64,000 nt of DNA, from NCBI RefSeq assembly GCF_000621705.1, contig NZ_JHXO01000006.1, positions 1 through 64,000 of the forward strand, written 5' to 3'. Under the pieces are notes generated by a model that was not told the DNA's origin, made no database searches, and worked only from the letters and a program-made list of their open reading frames with translations. Positions 18,161 to 26,952 of the stretch are shown one piece after another. The translations under genes and the position numbers were made by a program. Position 1 is the first letter of the stretch; each line of letters starts with the position of its first letter. The stretch is from Prolixibacter bellariivorans ATCC BAA-1284 (GTDB taxonomy: Bacteria; Bacteroidota; Bacteroidia; Bacteroidales; Prolixibacteraceae).

Positions 18161-18925
18161 ATGATGGCAGATAATATGAAACAAAATGTTGTTGTAATTA
18201 CCGGGGGTGCCCAGGGAATTGGTCGCGGTATGGCAGAGAAATTTTTGAAGGAAGGCTGGAAAGTTGCCATTTGGGAAGTGGATGATGAAGCCGGAAGAGA
18301 AGTGGAGAAGCAACTGAACTCGCCCGATTTCGAATATCTTTTATGCAATGTTTCTCACGAAGCAGCCGTTCGGGTCGCTGTTCAAAAAACGATTTCGTTG
18401 TTTGGAAGAATCGATGTTTTGGTGAATAATGCTGCTATCGCGAATAACAAACCACTAACTGAGCTTTCGCTGGAAGAGTGGCAACATGTTCTCGATGTTA
18501 ACCTGAATGGTCCTTTTTTGTGCTCAAAACATTGTGCTGCGGAGTTAAGAAGGAACAAGGGAGCCATCATTAATTTATGCTCTACAAGAGCTTTTCAGTC
18601 AGAACCCGATACTGAAGCCTATTCCGCATCGAAAGGGGGAGTTTATGCACTGACACATTCCCTGGCCATGAGTTTGGGGCCGGAAGTAAAAGTGAACAGT
18701 ATTTCACCGGGTTGGATTGATGTTTCGGCAATGAAAAAGAAGTCAGCTGCGAAACAAGAAAAATTAACGAAAGAAGATAACACTCAACATCCGGTTGGAA
18801 GAGTGGGAACAGTGGATGACATTGCCAATATGGCTTTTTTTCTGGTACAGCCTGAAAACAGTTTCATTACCGGTCAGAATTTTGTAGTAGACGGAGGTAT
18901 GACTCGGAAAATGATTTATGTATAA
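18161..18925 (+). CDS. SDR family oxidoreductase
   Basis: This 254-residue classical short-chain dehydrogenase/reductase has the cofactor motif TGGAQGIG (14-21), NNAA (89-92) and structural Asn114. The catalytic set is Ser141, Tyr154 and Lys158 (YSASK). The ending FITGQNFVVDGGMTRKM is typical of the FabG/glucose-dehydrogenase-like group. The substrate is unknown. The start could be 18161 or the next codon, also ATG. It stands alone between two terminators. Confidence 0.92.
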   Translation: MMADNMKQNVVVITGGAQGIGRGMAEKFLKEGWKVAIWEVDDEAGREVEKQLNSPDFEYLLCNVSHEAAVRVAVQKTISLFGRIDVLVNNAAIANNKPLTELSLEEWQHVLDVNLNGPFLCSKHCAAELRRNKGAIINLCSTRAFQSEPDTEAYSASKGGVYALTHSLAMSLGPEVKVNSISPGWIDVSAMKKKSAAKQEKLTKEDNTQHPVGRVGTVDDIANMAFFLVQPENSFITGQNFVVDGGMTRKMIYV

Positions 18926-18927
18926 AA

Positions 18928-18955
18928 AAAAGGGAGCTTTTGGCTCCCCTTTTCT
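18928..18955. terminator. Bidirectional terminator, SDR / trehalose gene
   Basis: GGGAGC/GCTCCC with a short loop has an A run on the left and a T run on the right. It lies between the convergent SDR and otsAB genes. Confidence 0.75.
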
Positions 18956-18973
18956 ATATTCTTTCCTTATTGT

Positions 18974-21187
18974 TTAACCGGCATTGACCAAATCCCCTAA
19001 AAATTCTCTAACGGCATCAACCGATTCGAGGTTGTAAGTGGCATTGGTATGTTTCAATCCTACTTTTATAGTGATGGCTTCGCGCGGAAGCTCCCTGAAC
19101 ATGAATTCATCAGTCCAGTCGTCTCCCATGGCCAATACATAATCATAATTCTTGTTGTGAAGGAAATTGAGTGCAGCTACGCCCTTATTGATACCACCGT
19201 TTTTCACTTCGATCACTTTGTTCCCTTCCATGATTTCGAGATTGTGATTCGAAACCAGGTTAGTAAGCTCGTCTTTTAGTTCGTTAGCGCGCAACTCACC
19301 CTGCTCCGGTTCCGCTTTGCGATAATGCCATACAAGGGAATAATTTTTCTCTTCGATGAACGAGCCGGGTGTTCTGTCTACGAAGTTTTCCAATATCGGG
19401 CGAACCATGTCCATCCACGAATTACTGATGTTGGTAAGCGTCTTCCAGGTTCCGCCGAAATCCTTCACCCAAACACCATGTTCGCAGATGAGATTCACTT
19501 TGTGTCCATCCATCCATTTTTCGAGGGTTGCGCGATCGCGACCGCTAATGAGCGTGATATCGTTATGCTCATCCTTCTCCAGATTTTTAAGCAAGTTATG
19601 CAATTCTTCGTCGGGTGAGGCATCCTGCGGGTTTTTCCGGAAACGGGTTAAGGTGCCGTCGTAATCAAGGAAGATGGCTCTATTCTTACTTTTCGTGTAA
19701 TCGGCAACAAGTTGTTTTTGGATTTTGGTATTGATTCGTTTCGCCAAAAAGTCGGATTGAATGTCGCGGGCTTTGAACAGCGATTTTACGAATTCATGAG
19801 CCCATTTGAAAATATCATATCGTTTGATGCGATCCTGCAGGAAACTCATCCGTTCACGTTGCTCATCTAAAGGCATGGTCAGCGCCTGGTAAATGCTTTC
19901 GGCCATATCATTCTCATCGTTGGGGTTGATGATAATGGCTTCACCCATCTCTTTGGCTACTCCAGCCATTTCGCTGAGAATAATCACACCGCTTTTATTG
20001 GTTCGGGAGGCAACATATTCTTTGGCTACCAGGTTCATGCCGTCACGAACAGGCGTGATTAGTGCAACGTCGCAGGAACTGTATAACTCGATAAGGTTTT
20101 CGAAAGGCAGTGACCGGTAGAAGTACCAGACGGGAGTGTAATTAATACTTCCATAAAGGCCGTTTATGCTACCAACCAACTCATCCACTTCCTTTTTCAG
20201 TTGTTGGTAATGATCTACCTGTCCGCGGGAAGGAACCGCCAGCATGACCAGCGTTACTTTGTAGCGAAACTCCGGGTATTTTTCCAGAAAACGGGCAAAT
20301 GCTTTCAGTCGGTTCGGAATTCCTTTGGTGTAATCGAGGCGATCGATAGATAAAATCAAACGGCGGTCAGGTGAGGTAAGGAAATATTTTTCCAGCTCCT
20401 GATGCAATCTCGACTTCTCCTGCAACGGTTTTTGGTGGGTGGCCAATGCAGCGTCGTGGAATTTGTCGTAATCGATTCCCATCGGAAAGGCATCCGCCAG
20501 AATAATCCGGTCCTCGACATGGATTTGGTTAAACGAGATTTCGTAACCGAAGAGCCGGCGGACCGTACTGAAAAAATGTCGTTCGTAGTCATACACATGA
20601 AAGCCTAATAGATCAGCTCCCAGCATTCCCTTAATGAGCTCTTTTCGCCAGGGAAGGGTCCGGAAGACTTCGTAAGAAGGGAACGGGATGTGAAGGAAAA
20701 ATCCAACCGTAACATTGGGCTTCTTCGATTTAATCATCTCGGGTACCAGAAGCAATTGATAATCGTGCACCCAGACTGAGTCGCCGTCTTCCAAAACTGA
20801 TATGGTCGCGTCAGCCATTTTTTGATTAACCGATTTGTACACTTCCCACGTGTCGGCATTGAAATCGGCATATTGTGTGAAATAGTGAAAAAGAGGCCAA
20901 ATCGTGCGGTTACTGAAACCTTCGTAATAGAGATTGATCTCTTCATGACTAAGATGTACCGGGACACAATTCTCTTTTCCTAGCAACGCATCAATCTGGT
21001 CAAGTTCCTTTGTTGTGTGGTCTTCTCTGGCCACTCCGGGCCAGCCTATCCATGAGCCGTTGTACTCTTTATAAATTGATTTCATTCCAGTGGCCAGCCC
21101 TCCGACGCTCGGTTTCAGAGAAAAAGCGTTTTCCGTATCTTTGATGCTGTATGGGAGCCGGTTTGAAACAATATGAATTTTGCTCAT
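18974..21187 (-). CDS. Fused trehalose-6-phosphate synthase/phosphatase
   Basis: This 737-residue bifunctional protein has an N-terminal GT20 domain (about 1-470) joining UDP-glucose and glucose-6-phosphate, with VGGLATGM, HDYQLLLVPEMI, DRLDYTKGIPNRLKAF and RDGMNLVAKEY. The C-terminal HAD phosphatase (about 495-737), with FLDYDGTLTRF and MGDDWTDEF, removes the phosphate to give trehalose. I place the start at MSKIHIVSNRLP (21187). A longer frame to 21343 would overlap the divergent GH15 gene and has an atypical sequence. The divergent GH15 partner suggests coordinated trehalose turnover, probably for osmotic protection. Confidence 0.95.
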   Translation of the reverse strand: MSKIHIVSNRLPYSIKDTENAFSLKPSVGGLATGMKSIYKEYNGSWIGWPGVAREDHTTKELDQIDALLGKENCVPVHLSHEEINLYYEGFSNRTIWPLFHYFTQYADFNADTWEVYKSVNQKMADATISVLEDGDSVWVHDYQLLLVPEMIKSKKPNVTVGFFLHIPFPSYEVFRTLPWRKELIKGMLGADLLGFHVYDYERHFFSTVRRLFGYEISFNQIHVEDRIILADAFPMGIDYDKFHDAALATHQKPLQEKSRLHQELEKYFLTSPDRRLILSIDRLDYTKGIPNRLKAFARFLEKYPEFRYKVTLVMLAVPSRGQVDHYQQLKKEVDELVGSINGLYGSINYTPVWYFYRSLPFENLIELYSSCDVALITPVRDGMNLVAKEYVASRTNKSGVIILSEMAGVAKEMGEAIIINPNDENDMAESIYQALTMPLDEQRERMSFLQDRIKRYDIFKWAHEFVKSLFKARDIQSDFLAKRINTKIQKQLVADYTKSKNRAIFLDYDGTLTRFRKNPQDASPDEELHNLLKNLEKDEHNDITLISGRDRATLEKWMDGHKVNLICEHGVWVKDFGGTWKTLTNISNSWMDMVRPILENFVDRTPGSFIEEKNYSLVWHYRKAEPEQGELRANELKDELTNLVSNHNLEIMEGNKVIEVKNGGINKGVAALNFLHNKNYDYVLAMGDDWTDEFMFRELPREAITIKVGLKHTNATYNLESVDAVREFLGDLVNAG

Positions 21188-21273
21188 ATAATTAGTATGT
21201 TTTTTTTGGATTTTTACTGATAATAGCCCTTTTTTGGCGATTAAACAAATTTGGCAGAAACAAAAACGGCAGA

Positions 21274-23079
21274 ATGGATAATTTGAATTATGGAATTGTA
21301 GGGAATTGCAAAAGTGCAGCATTGATATCCAAAGATGGCTCAATCGATTGGTTATGTCTGCCGAAATTTGATTCGTCTTCGGTCTTCGGACGCTTACTGG
21401 ATGATGAGAAGGGAGGACATATGGCCATTCTGCCTGAAAAGTTAAACGAATCGAAGCAATTTTATCTTCCGCGGACCAATATACTTTGCACCCGTTTCGA
21501 ATGTGAGGACGGTATTTTCGAAGTGCATGATTTTATGCCGCGTTACGAGAATCAAAAAGAAAAATACTATTCACCGCCCGATATTATTCGCTACTTCAAG
21601 CATATTACGGGTAATCCATCGTTCCGGATTGTGTATGATCCACGCCTTGAATATGCGGAATTTGAGACCAAAACGATTGTTAACGATGGTTACGTTAAGT
21701 CGAATACCACCAAAGGTCCTTACGATTCGCTCTATTTATACACCAGTTTTGACAAACAAAAGTTGGTAGCAGGTGAAGTCTTACACTTGCCGGAAGATCA
21801 GTTTGTCCTGGTGAGTTATAATCAAAAACTGTTGAGGCAGGATGTAAAAAGAGCTTACCTGAAGTTGATGCGGACACAGGTGTATTGGTTAAACTGGTCG
21901 GAGCGGACAACCAGGTTCAAGGAATACAATGACGAGATTAACCGGAGTGCGCTTACGCTGAAGTTGTTGAGTTACGAAAAAACCGGCGCCGTGCTGGCAG
22001 CATTAACAACTTCGTTACCGGAAACAATTGGAGAGGAGCGAAACTGGGATTACCGTTTCTGTTGGATTCGCGATGCATCGATGGTGGTCCGTATCATGAC
22101 CGGACTTGGTCACCTGAGTCTGACGCAGCATTACCTTGACTTTATCATCAGTTTGTTGCCCGAAAAAGATGAGCGCATTCAAATCATGTATGGTATCAGC
22201 GGTGAGAAGAAACTCTCGGAGAAGGTTCTGAAACACCTGAAAGGATACGAAGGCTCATGTCCGGTGCGAATCGGAAATGCGGCTTACAAGCAGAAGCAGA
22301 ATGATATTTACGGCATTTTAGTCGATGTAGTCTATCAGCAATTCAAACTTTTCCCGGCCAGTTTGGAATACAGCGAAGAGTTGTGGACGCTGGTACGGAA
22401 TGTTGTAAAAATGGTAGAACGCAACTGGCAGAAACCCGACAAGGGAATATGGGAATTCCGGAACGAGAGCCGGCATTTTACCTTTAGTAAAGTATTGTGT
22501 TGGGTGGCTGTTGACCGGGCAGTGAAAGTTGGTAATTTGCTCAAGCAGGAAGAGCTTTTCACGGAATGGGAACGGCTGAGAGACCGCATTCGCGATAGTA
22601 TTTTAAAAAATGCCTGGTCGGAAGAGAAACAGTCGTTTACACAGTCATACGGAAGTGAGGATTTGGATGCCTCGGTACTGTTGATGGAGTCATACGGATT
22701 TGTGCAGGCTTCCGATCCACGGTTTAAAAGTACGGTACTTGCCGTACAACGCGAGTTGGAGCACGACGGCTTGATGTACCGCTATAAAAATGAAGATGAC
22801 TTTGGCGAACCGCAGTCAGCATTCACTATCTGTTCATTCTGGTTGGTAAACAGTCTTTACAAGACGGGCTACAAGGAAGAAGCGCGTGAAAGGTTTAATC
22901 GGCTATTATCGTATTCCAACCATTTAGGACTTTTCAGCGAGGACCTGGATTTTAAAACGAAACGGATGTTGGGAAATTTTCCGCAGGCTTATTCCCATCT
23001 GGCCATGATTGAATCGGCCATAACAATTTCGGAAGGCGAACTAAGTCTAGAAGAAATTATCCGGGAAGCCATAAAATAA
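21274..23079 (+). CDS. GH15 glycoside hydrolase (glucoamylase/trehalase type)
   Basis: This 601-residue cytoplasmic protein (no signal peptide) belongs to GH15. The N-terminal beta domain holds GIVGNCKSAALISKDGSIDW, which is standard for the family. The catalytic (alpha/alpha)6 barrel includes ERNWDYRFCWIRDAS (about 252-266), a central GSCPVRIGNAA and a late PQAYSHLAMI. Family members hydrolyse alpha-1,4 glucans or trehalose. The 86-bp divergent arrangement with the trehalose synthase favours trehalase activity, but this is inference. It is followed by a strong terminator. Confidence 0.92.
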   Translation: MDNLNYGIVGNCKSAALISKDGSIDWLCLPKFDSSSVFGRLLDDEKGGHMAILPEKLNESKQFYLPRTNILCTRFECEDGIFEVHDFMPRYENQKEKYYSPPDIIRYFKHITGNPSFRIVYDPRLEYAEFETKTIVNDGYVKSNTTKGPYDSLYLYTSFDKQKLVAGEVLHLPEDQFVLVSYNQKLLRQDVKRAYLKLMRTQVYWLNWSERTTRFKEYNDEINRSALTLKLLSYEKTGAVLAALTTSLPETIGEERNWDYRFCWIRDASMVVRIMTGLGHLSLTQHYLDFIISLLPEKDERIQIMYGISGEKKLSEKVLKHLKGYEGSCPVRIGNAAYKQKQNDIYGILVDVVYQQFKLFPASLEYSEELWTLVRNVVKMVERNWQKPDKGIWEFRNESRHFTFSKVLCWVAVDRAVKVGNLLKQEELFTEWERLRDRIRDSILKNAWSEEKQSFTQSYGSEDLDASVLLMESYGFVQASDPRFKSTVLAVQRELEHDGLMYRYKNEDDFGEPQSAFTICSFWLVNSLYKTGYKEEARERFNRLLSYSNHLGLFSEDLDFKTKRMLGNFPQAYSHLAMIESAITISEGELSLEEIIREAIK

Positions 23080-23110
23080 AGGTATAAATAGAATATATCA
23101 TTACTGAAAA

Positions 23111-23153
23111 GAAACCGGGTTCTGGCCCCTTTAAAGGGAAAGAACCCGGTTTC
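23111..23153 (+). terminator. Terminator after GH15 gene
   Basis: The perfect 13-bp stem GAAACCGGGTTCT/AGAACCCGGTTTC has an inner hairpin (CCCTTTAAAGGG). There is no long T tract. Confidence 0.7.
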
Positions 23154-23323
23154 TGATTGAAAACCTTTGATATACGGTTTTATGGTTAAAATAGTAAAAG
23201 GATCAAACGCAATATAGACGGATTATTCTAATATTGTTTTGTCCGGTTAGCTGTTGTGCAATATATTTTAGCATTTAGTTGAAGAGTTAGTCACGAACGG
23301 TTTCTGCAAACTTTTAAAGAGTT

Positions 23324-23354
23324 TTTGCGATTGGATGTTAATCACATAAATTTA
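23324..23354 (+). promoter_or_regulatory. Promoter of GH20/NagX operon
   Basis: TTTG at 23324-23327 and TAAATTTA at 23347-23354 (7 of 8 to TAnnTTTG) are separated by exactly 19 bp. The ATG follows 25 bp downstream. Confidence 0.75.
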
Positions 23355-23379
23355 GCACTAATCGCTAAAACTAACTGAC

Positions 23380-24471
23380 ATGAAAAGGATTACTGCTTTA
23401 CTACTGCTTGCTCTTCTGATTACACCAGCTTTTGCACAACCGAAAAAAATAAATACTGAGCCACCGTTGCGCGGGTTCTGTATTGCTGCACCTAAGCCAG
23501 CCGATTTGGATACCTTTCTGGAATTTATTAACGATGTGCTGGGACCGGCAGGCATAAATACGTTGGTTTTGAGAGTTGATTATAATTATCAATATAAAAG
23601 CCATCCGGAATTGCGCGATGAAGATGCGCTTTCGCAGAAAGATGTGGATCGGATAGTTGAGGCCTGCCAAAACAATGAGATAGCCATTATACCACAGGTT
23701 AATTTGCTGGGGCACCAATCCTGGGCATCCGATTTAGGGAATTTGTTGAAAGTATATCCGCAGTTTGATGAAACGCCCGATGTAAAGTTGCCGAAGGAAT
23801 ACAAGTGGCCAAACAAAGACAGTTTATACTGCAAAAGTTATTGTCCGTTGCATCCGGGAGTACACAAGGTAGTATTCGATGTGGTAGATGAAATTGTGAG
23901 AGCATTTCATGCGAAAGCGTTTCATGCGGGCATGGACGAAGTTTTCTACATCGGTGACCCGGATTGTCCGCGCTGTGCCGGTAAGTCGAAAGCTAAACTG
24001 TTCGCCGACGAAGTGAAGCGTATCAATGACCATTTGGCAAAGACGGGAACCGAATTATGGATTTGGGGTGACAGGCTAATCGATGGCAAATCCAGTGGAA
24101 TTGGCATGTGGGAAGGTAGCTTTAACAATACCTGGCCCGCTGTTGATATGATTCCCAAAGACGTGGTTATTTGTGACTGGCATTACGTGAAAGCGGTGCC
24201 TACTGCTCCCTATTTTGCTCAGAAAGGACTGCGTGTCATCAGTTGTCCCTGGAGAAAAGAGGACGTGGCTTTGCAGCAATTGGAGGATATGAAGAGTTTT
24301 CGGCAAAATTCACCTGCCCCGATGAATGAAAAATTCCTGGGCGTCATGCATACCGTGTGGACACCTGCGGAAAGTTTTCTCAATCGTTGGAAGGAGGGTG
24401 AGAAACCGGAAAATGGATTAAGTGATATTGCTTGCTTCAAAGCATTGTCTAAAGCATGGACCGGAAAATAA
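23380..24471 (+). CDS. GH20-family glycoside hydrolase, secreted
   Basis: This 363-residue protein has a signal peptide (about 1-19, LITPAFAQ). It has a single TIM-barrel resembling the catalytic domain of beta-N-acetylhexosaminidases. The acid pair appears as HAGMDEV (182-188), where the usual motif is HxGGDE. The Asp186-Glu187 pair is kept but the preceding glycine is Met. It lacks the N-terminal GH20b domain of larger enzymes. The next gene, 41 bp on, is a NagX-type acetyltransferase, which supports an amino-sugar substrate. Hexosaminidase is the best guess, not proven. Confidence 0.8.
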   Translation: MKRITALLLLALLITPAFAQPKKINTEPPLRGFCIAAPKPADLDTFLEFINDVLGPAGINTLVLRVDYNYQYKSHPELRDEDALSQKDVDRIVEACQNNEIAIIPQVNLLGHQSWASDLGNLLKVYPQFDETPDVKLPKEYKWPNKDSLYCKSYCPLHPGVHKVVFDVVDEIVRAFHAKAFHAGMDEVFYIGDPDCPRCAGKSKAKLFADEVKRINDHLAKTGTELWIWGDRLIDGKSSGIGMWEGSFNNTWPAVDMIPKDVVICDWHYVKAVPTAPYFAQKGLRVISCPWRKEDVALQQLEDMKSFRQNSPAPMNEKFLGVMHTVWTPAESFLNRWKEGEKPENGLSDIACFKALSKAWTGK

Positions 24472-24512
24472 TTCAAAGCGAACATTTTTTATTCTAACAA
24501 TCGAACCATACC

Positions 24513-25709
24513 ATGACAAAACCAACTTCCTTAGGTCGGGTGGCTGCTATTGATATACTGCGCGCCCTGACTATGTATTTCATGATTTTTGTAAATGATT
24601 TGTGGTCTCTCCAGGGAGTTCCAAAATGGCTCGAACATGCTTCTGCTACCGAAGATTATCTGGGATTCTCCGATATTATATTTCCACTTTTCCTCTTTAT
24701 TGTAGGCCTCAGCATACCGTTTGCTATTGCGAACCGAAGAAAAAAGGGAGATTCGGCAGGAAAAATTATCTGGCACATTATTATCCGTTCCGTTTCACTG
24801 ATGTTGCTGGGTTTTTATATGATGAACCTGGAAGAAATTACCGGAGGCCAGGTAATGGTAGGACGTTTTGGATGGGAATTGCTGATGGGAGCAGGCATCA
24901 TGCTCATTTGGCTTGATTGGAAACGAACCGGTTTGTCGCAGAAAGCCGTTTATATGATGCAGGGAATCGGTGTGGCAATCTTCATTTTCCTGGCAGCCAT
25001 TTACCATGGAGGTGAAAATGGCGAGTCGTGGATGCAGGTTTATTGGTGGGGAATTTTGGGCCTGATTGGTTGGGCGTATCTCTTAAATGCATTGCTTTAT
25101 GTTGCTTCCCGCGGAAACCTTTGGGTGATAATTGCCGGTTGGTTGTTTTTCAATTTGCTGAACATAGCAGACCTTGCCGGATGGACTTCCGGTTGGGAAT
25201 TCCTTCGAAATGTAGCCGGACCGTTTATTTCGGGTTCTAATCCCGCATTAACGGCGGGAGGAATGGTGGCAGCCGTCATTCTGCGGAAGCTGCAAAAAAC
25301 CGGAAAAGAGAAGTCATTTTACATGTGGATGGCTGTATTGGCTGTTGTTTCTTTAGCTTATGGTTTTGGCTTAAGGCCCGAATGGGGTATTTCGAAAATT
25401 CAGGCAACACCGGCATGGGTTGGTATTTGTTCGGGAATGGGGTTCGCTCTGTTTGGTTTACTGTACTTTATTGCCGATAAGAAAGGGAAAACCAATTGGG
25501 CGAATGTGATTCGTCCGGCCGGAACAGCAACACTAACAGCTTACCTGTTACCTTATTTCATCTACCCGGTACGAAGTATTTGGGGACTGGTTCTGCCAAT
25601 TGCCTTGCGAACCGGTTTTATCGGGATATTGAAATCACTGATTTTTGCGCTATTGGTTGTTTTGTTAACCGGTTGGTTGGAAAAACACAAAATAAAGCTG
25701 AAGCTATAA
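24513..25709 (+). CDS. NagX/HGSNAT-like transmembrane acyltransferase (DUF5009)
   Basis: This 398-residue integral membrane protein has about ten to eleven hydrophobic helices. It begins with the family signature AAIDILRALTMYFMIFVND. It includes FSDIIFPLFLFIVGLSIPFA and ends with two helices and a charged tail. The family includes heparan-alpha-glucosaminide N-acetyltransferase and bacterial NagX, which move acetyl groups across the membrane onto glucosamine residues. Following the GH20 gene directly, it probably acts on sugars released by that hydrolase. The acetyl-accepting histidine cannot be assigned with certainty. Confidence 0.85.
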   Translation: MTKPTSLGRVAAIDILRALTMYFMIFVNDLWSLQGVPKWLEHASATEDYLGFSDIIFPLFLFIVGLSIPFAIANRRKKGDSAGKIIWHIIIRSVSLMLLGFYMMNLEEITGGQVMVGRFGWELLMGAGIMLIWLDWKRTGLSQKAVYMMQGIGVAIFIFLAAIYHGGENGESWMQVYWWGILGLIGWAYLLNALLYVASRGNLWVIIAGWLFFNLLNIADLAGWTSGWEFLRNVAGPFISGSNPALTAGGMVAAVILRKLQKTGKEKSFYMWMAVLAVVSLAYGFGLRPEWGISKIQATPAWVGICSGMGFALFGLLYFIADKKGKTNWANVIRPAGTATLTAYLLPYFIYPVRSIWGLVLPIALRTGFIGILKSLIFALLVVLLTGWLEKHKIKLKL

Positions 25710-25714
25710 TGAAA

Positions 25715-25740
25715 AAGCCCGGCTGAAATCAGTCGGGCTT
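25715..25740. terminator. Terminator after nagX-like gene
   Basis: AAGCCCGGCTG pairs with CAGTCGGGCTT (one G-T pair). It lies between convergent genes, with A and T runs on either side. Confidence 0.75.
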
Positions 25741-25760
25741 CATTTTCATATGAAAGTCGA

Positions 25761-26201
25761 TTAGTCTTCAATAATGACAATCTTTTCGATTTCATCGCCG
25801 GGGCGAATTTCGTCAATCACATCCAGACCTTCGTAAACTTTACCGAAACAGGTATGATTACGGTCGAGGTGAGCTGTATTTTGCCGGCTATGGCAAATAA
25901 AGAACTGCGAACCACCGGTATCACGGCCGGCATGAGCCATCGACAATACGCCGCGATCGTGGTATTGATTATTGCCATCCAGTTCGCATTTGATTTTGTA
26001 ACCCGGACCGCCGGTTCCGTCACCTTTAGGGCAACCACCCTGAATGACAAAATCCGGAATTACACGGTGAAAAGTCAATCCGTCGTAAAATCCCTCTTTC
26101 GATAATTTAACGAAATTTTCTACGGTATTCGGAGCATCCTCTTCGTAAAAGTTCACTTTCATTACCCCTTTCGCGGTATGAATCTCAGCACGTTTTGTCA
26201 T
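25761..26201 (-). CDS. Cyclophilin-type peptidyl-prolyl isomerase
   Basis: This 146-residue single-domain cyclophilin has family motifs [13 protein letters not shown] (44-56), FFICHS and a final KIVIIED. The active-site Arg (RVIP) and Phe/Gln (SQFFI) are present. There is no signal peptide, so it acts in the cytoplasm, catalysing cis-trans isomerisation of proline bonds. It is slightly shorter than E. coli PpiB and is a likely housekeeping gene. It has no operon partner. Confidence 0.95.
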   Translation of the reverse strand: MTKRAEIHTAKGVMKVNFYEEDAPNTVENFVKLSKEGFYDGLTFHRVIPDFVIQGGCPKGDGTGGPGYKIKCELDGNNQYHDRGVLSMAHAGRDTGGSQFFICHSRQNTAHLDRNHTCFGKVYEGLDVIDEIRPGDEIEKIVIIED

Positions 26202-26295
26202 AATCTTTTAATTTTTGACCACAAAAATACAATCTTTTTTATTCACTTATCAGCAGGCGGACGTAAGACAGTCGAGCAGCTTTATGTTGTATGTA

Positions 26296-26868
26296 CTATT
26301 CAATGCGCAGGTCATATTTTCCCAGTAAGCCGGCAAGTCCGAAATGAGAGAATTTTGCCTGTTTCATTTTATTCCGTTCGGGGTCGATGGTATAATGGTG
26401 AGCGTTCCGGAAATCAGCATTGGTAAGGTCCGTAAAATCAAATATAGCGTTTGATAAATCGCATTCCCGGAAGGATGCATTTGTTAAGTCGCTTTCTGAA
26501 AAATTGGCTTCGACGAGCGAACACTCTTCAAACGTTGTCTCTTTCAGCTTCATCTGGTAAAGACCTGCATAATCGAGCTGGCACTTTGAAAATTTTACGT
26601 TGAGGAGAAAAGGGTTGCAGGAATTGAAATCAATACCAATCAGTTTGCAATTTTTGAAGGAAACAGTTTTCAGTCCGGTGTTGGCTAACTTAACAAGGCT
26701 CAGGTTACAGTTTTCAAATATGCAGTCGTTAAAGTCACTGTTTGATAGGTTGGCTTCGGAAAGGTTACAGTTCCTGAAAGTACAATCGTAATACTCTTCC
26801 CCGCCGATGGTCTGCCGGCTGTAATCGATGCCGTCAAACACTTGATTGTCATGCTCCGCTTCTTTCAT
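26296..26868 (-). CDS. Pentapeptide-repeat protein
   Basis: This 190-residue protein is made almost entirely of A(D/N)Lxx-type pentapeptides, for example NLSEANLSNSDF and DLTNADFRNA, which fold as a right-handed square helix. The C-terminal cap FGLAGLLGKYDLRIE is a known ending of Bacteroidota members. The overall plan resembles Qnr/MfpA proteins that shield DNA gyrase, but Qnr-specific loops are not obvious, so no resistance role is claimed. I prefer the start MKEAEHD (26868). An upstream in-frame ATG at 26904 is also possible. It is cytoplasmic, with no clear partner. Confidence 0.82.
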   Translation of the reverse strand: MKEAEHDNQVFDGIDYSRQTIGGEEYYDCTFRNCNLSEANLSNSDFNDCIFENCNLSLVKLANTGLKTVSFKNCKLIGIDFNSCNPFLLNVKFSKCQLDYAGLYQMKLKETTFEECSLVEANFSESDLTNASFRECDLSNAIFDFTDLTNADFRNAHHYTIDPERNKMKQAKFSHFGLAGLLGKYDLRIE

Positions 26869-26952
26869 TTCTTCAGGATTTAAAATCACCTGAAGGTACA
26901 ACAAATCCGGTATGAGACGTTGAAATATTTTAAAAAAAGGAGTGGCGATTTT

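Larger units (their letters stand above)
23080..23379. other. Intergenic region before the GH20 gene
   Basis: This 300-bp stretch holds the GH15 terminator (23111-23153) and a strong promoter for the next gene (23324-23354). Between them (about 23160-23320) it is AT-rich, and I see no gene or stable structure. Confidence 0.6.

Noticed and set aside
21188-21343. A 52-residue N-terminal extension of the trehalose synthase
   Set aside because: It would overlap the start of the divergent GH15 gene, is rich in Cys, Phe and His unlike the rest, and the family begins at the SKIHIVSNRLP-like strand.
26296-26868. A Qnr-type quinolone resistance gene
   Set aside because: Pentapeptide repeats alone do not show gyrase protection, and the characteristic Qnr loops and C-terminus are not evident.
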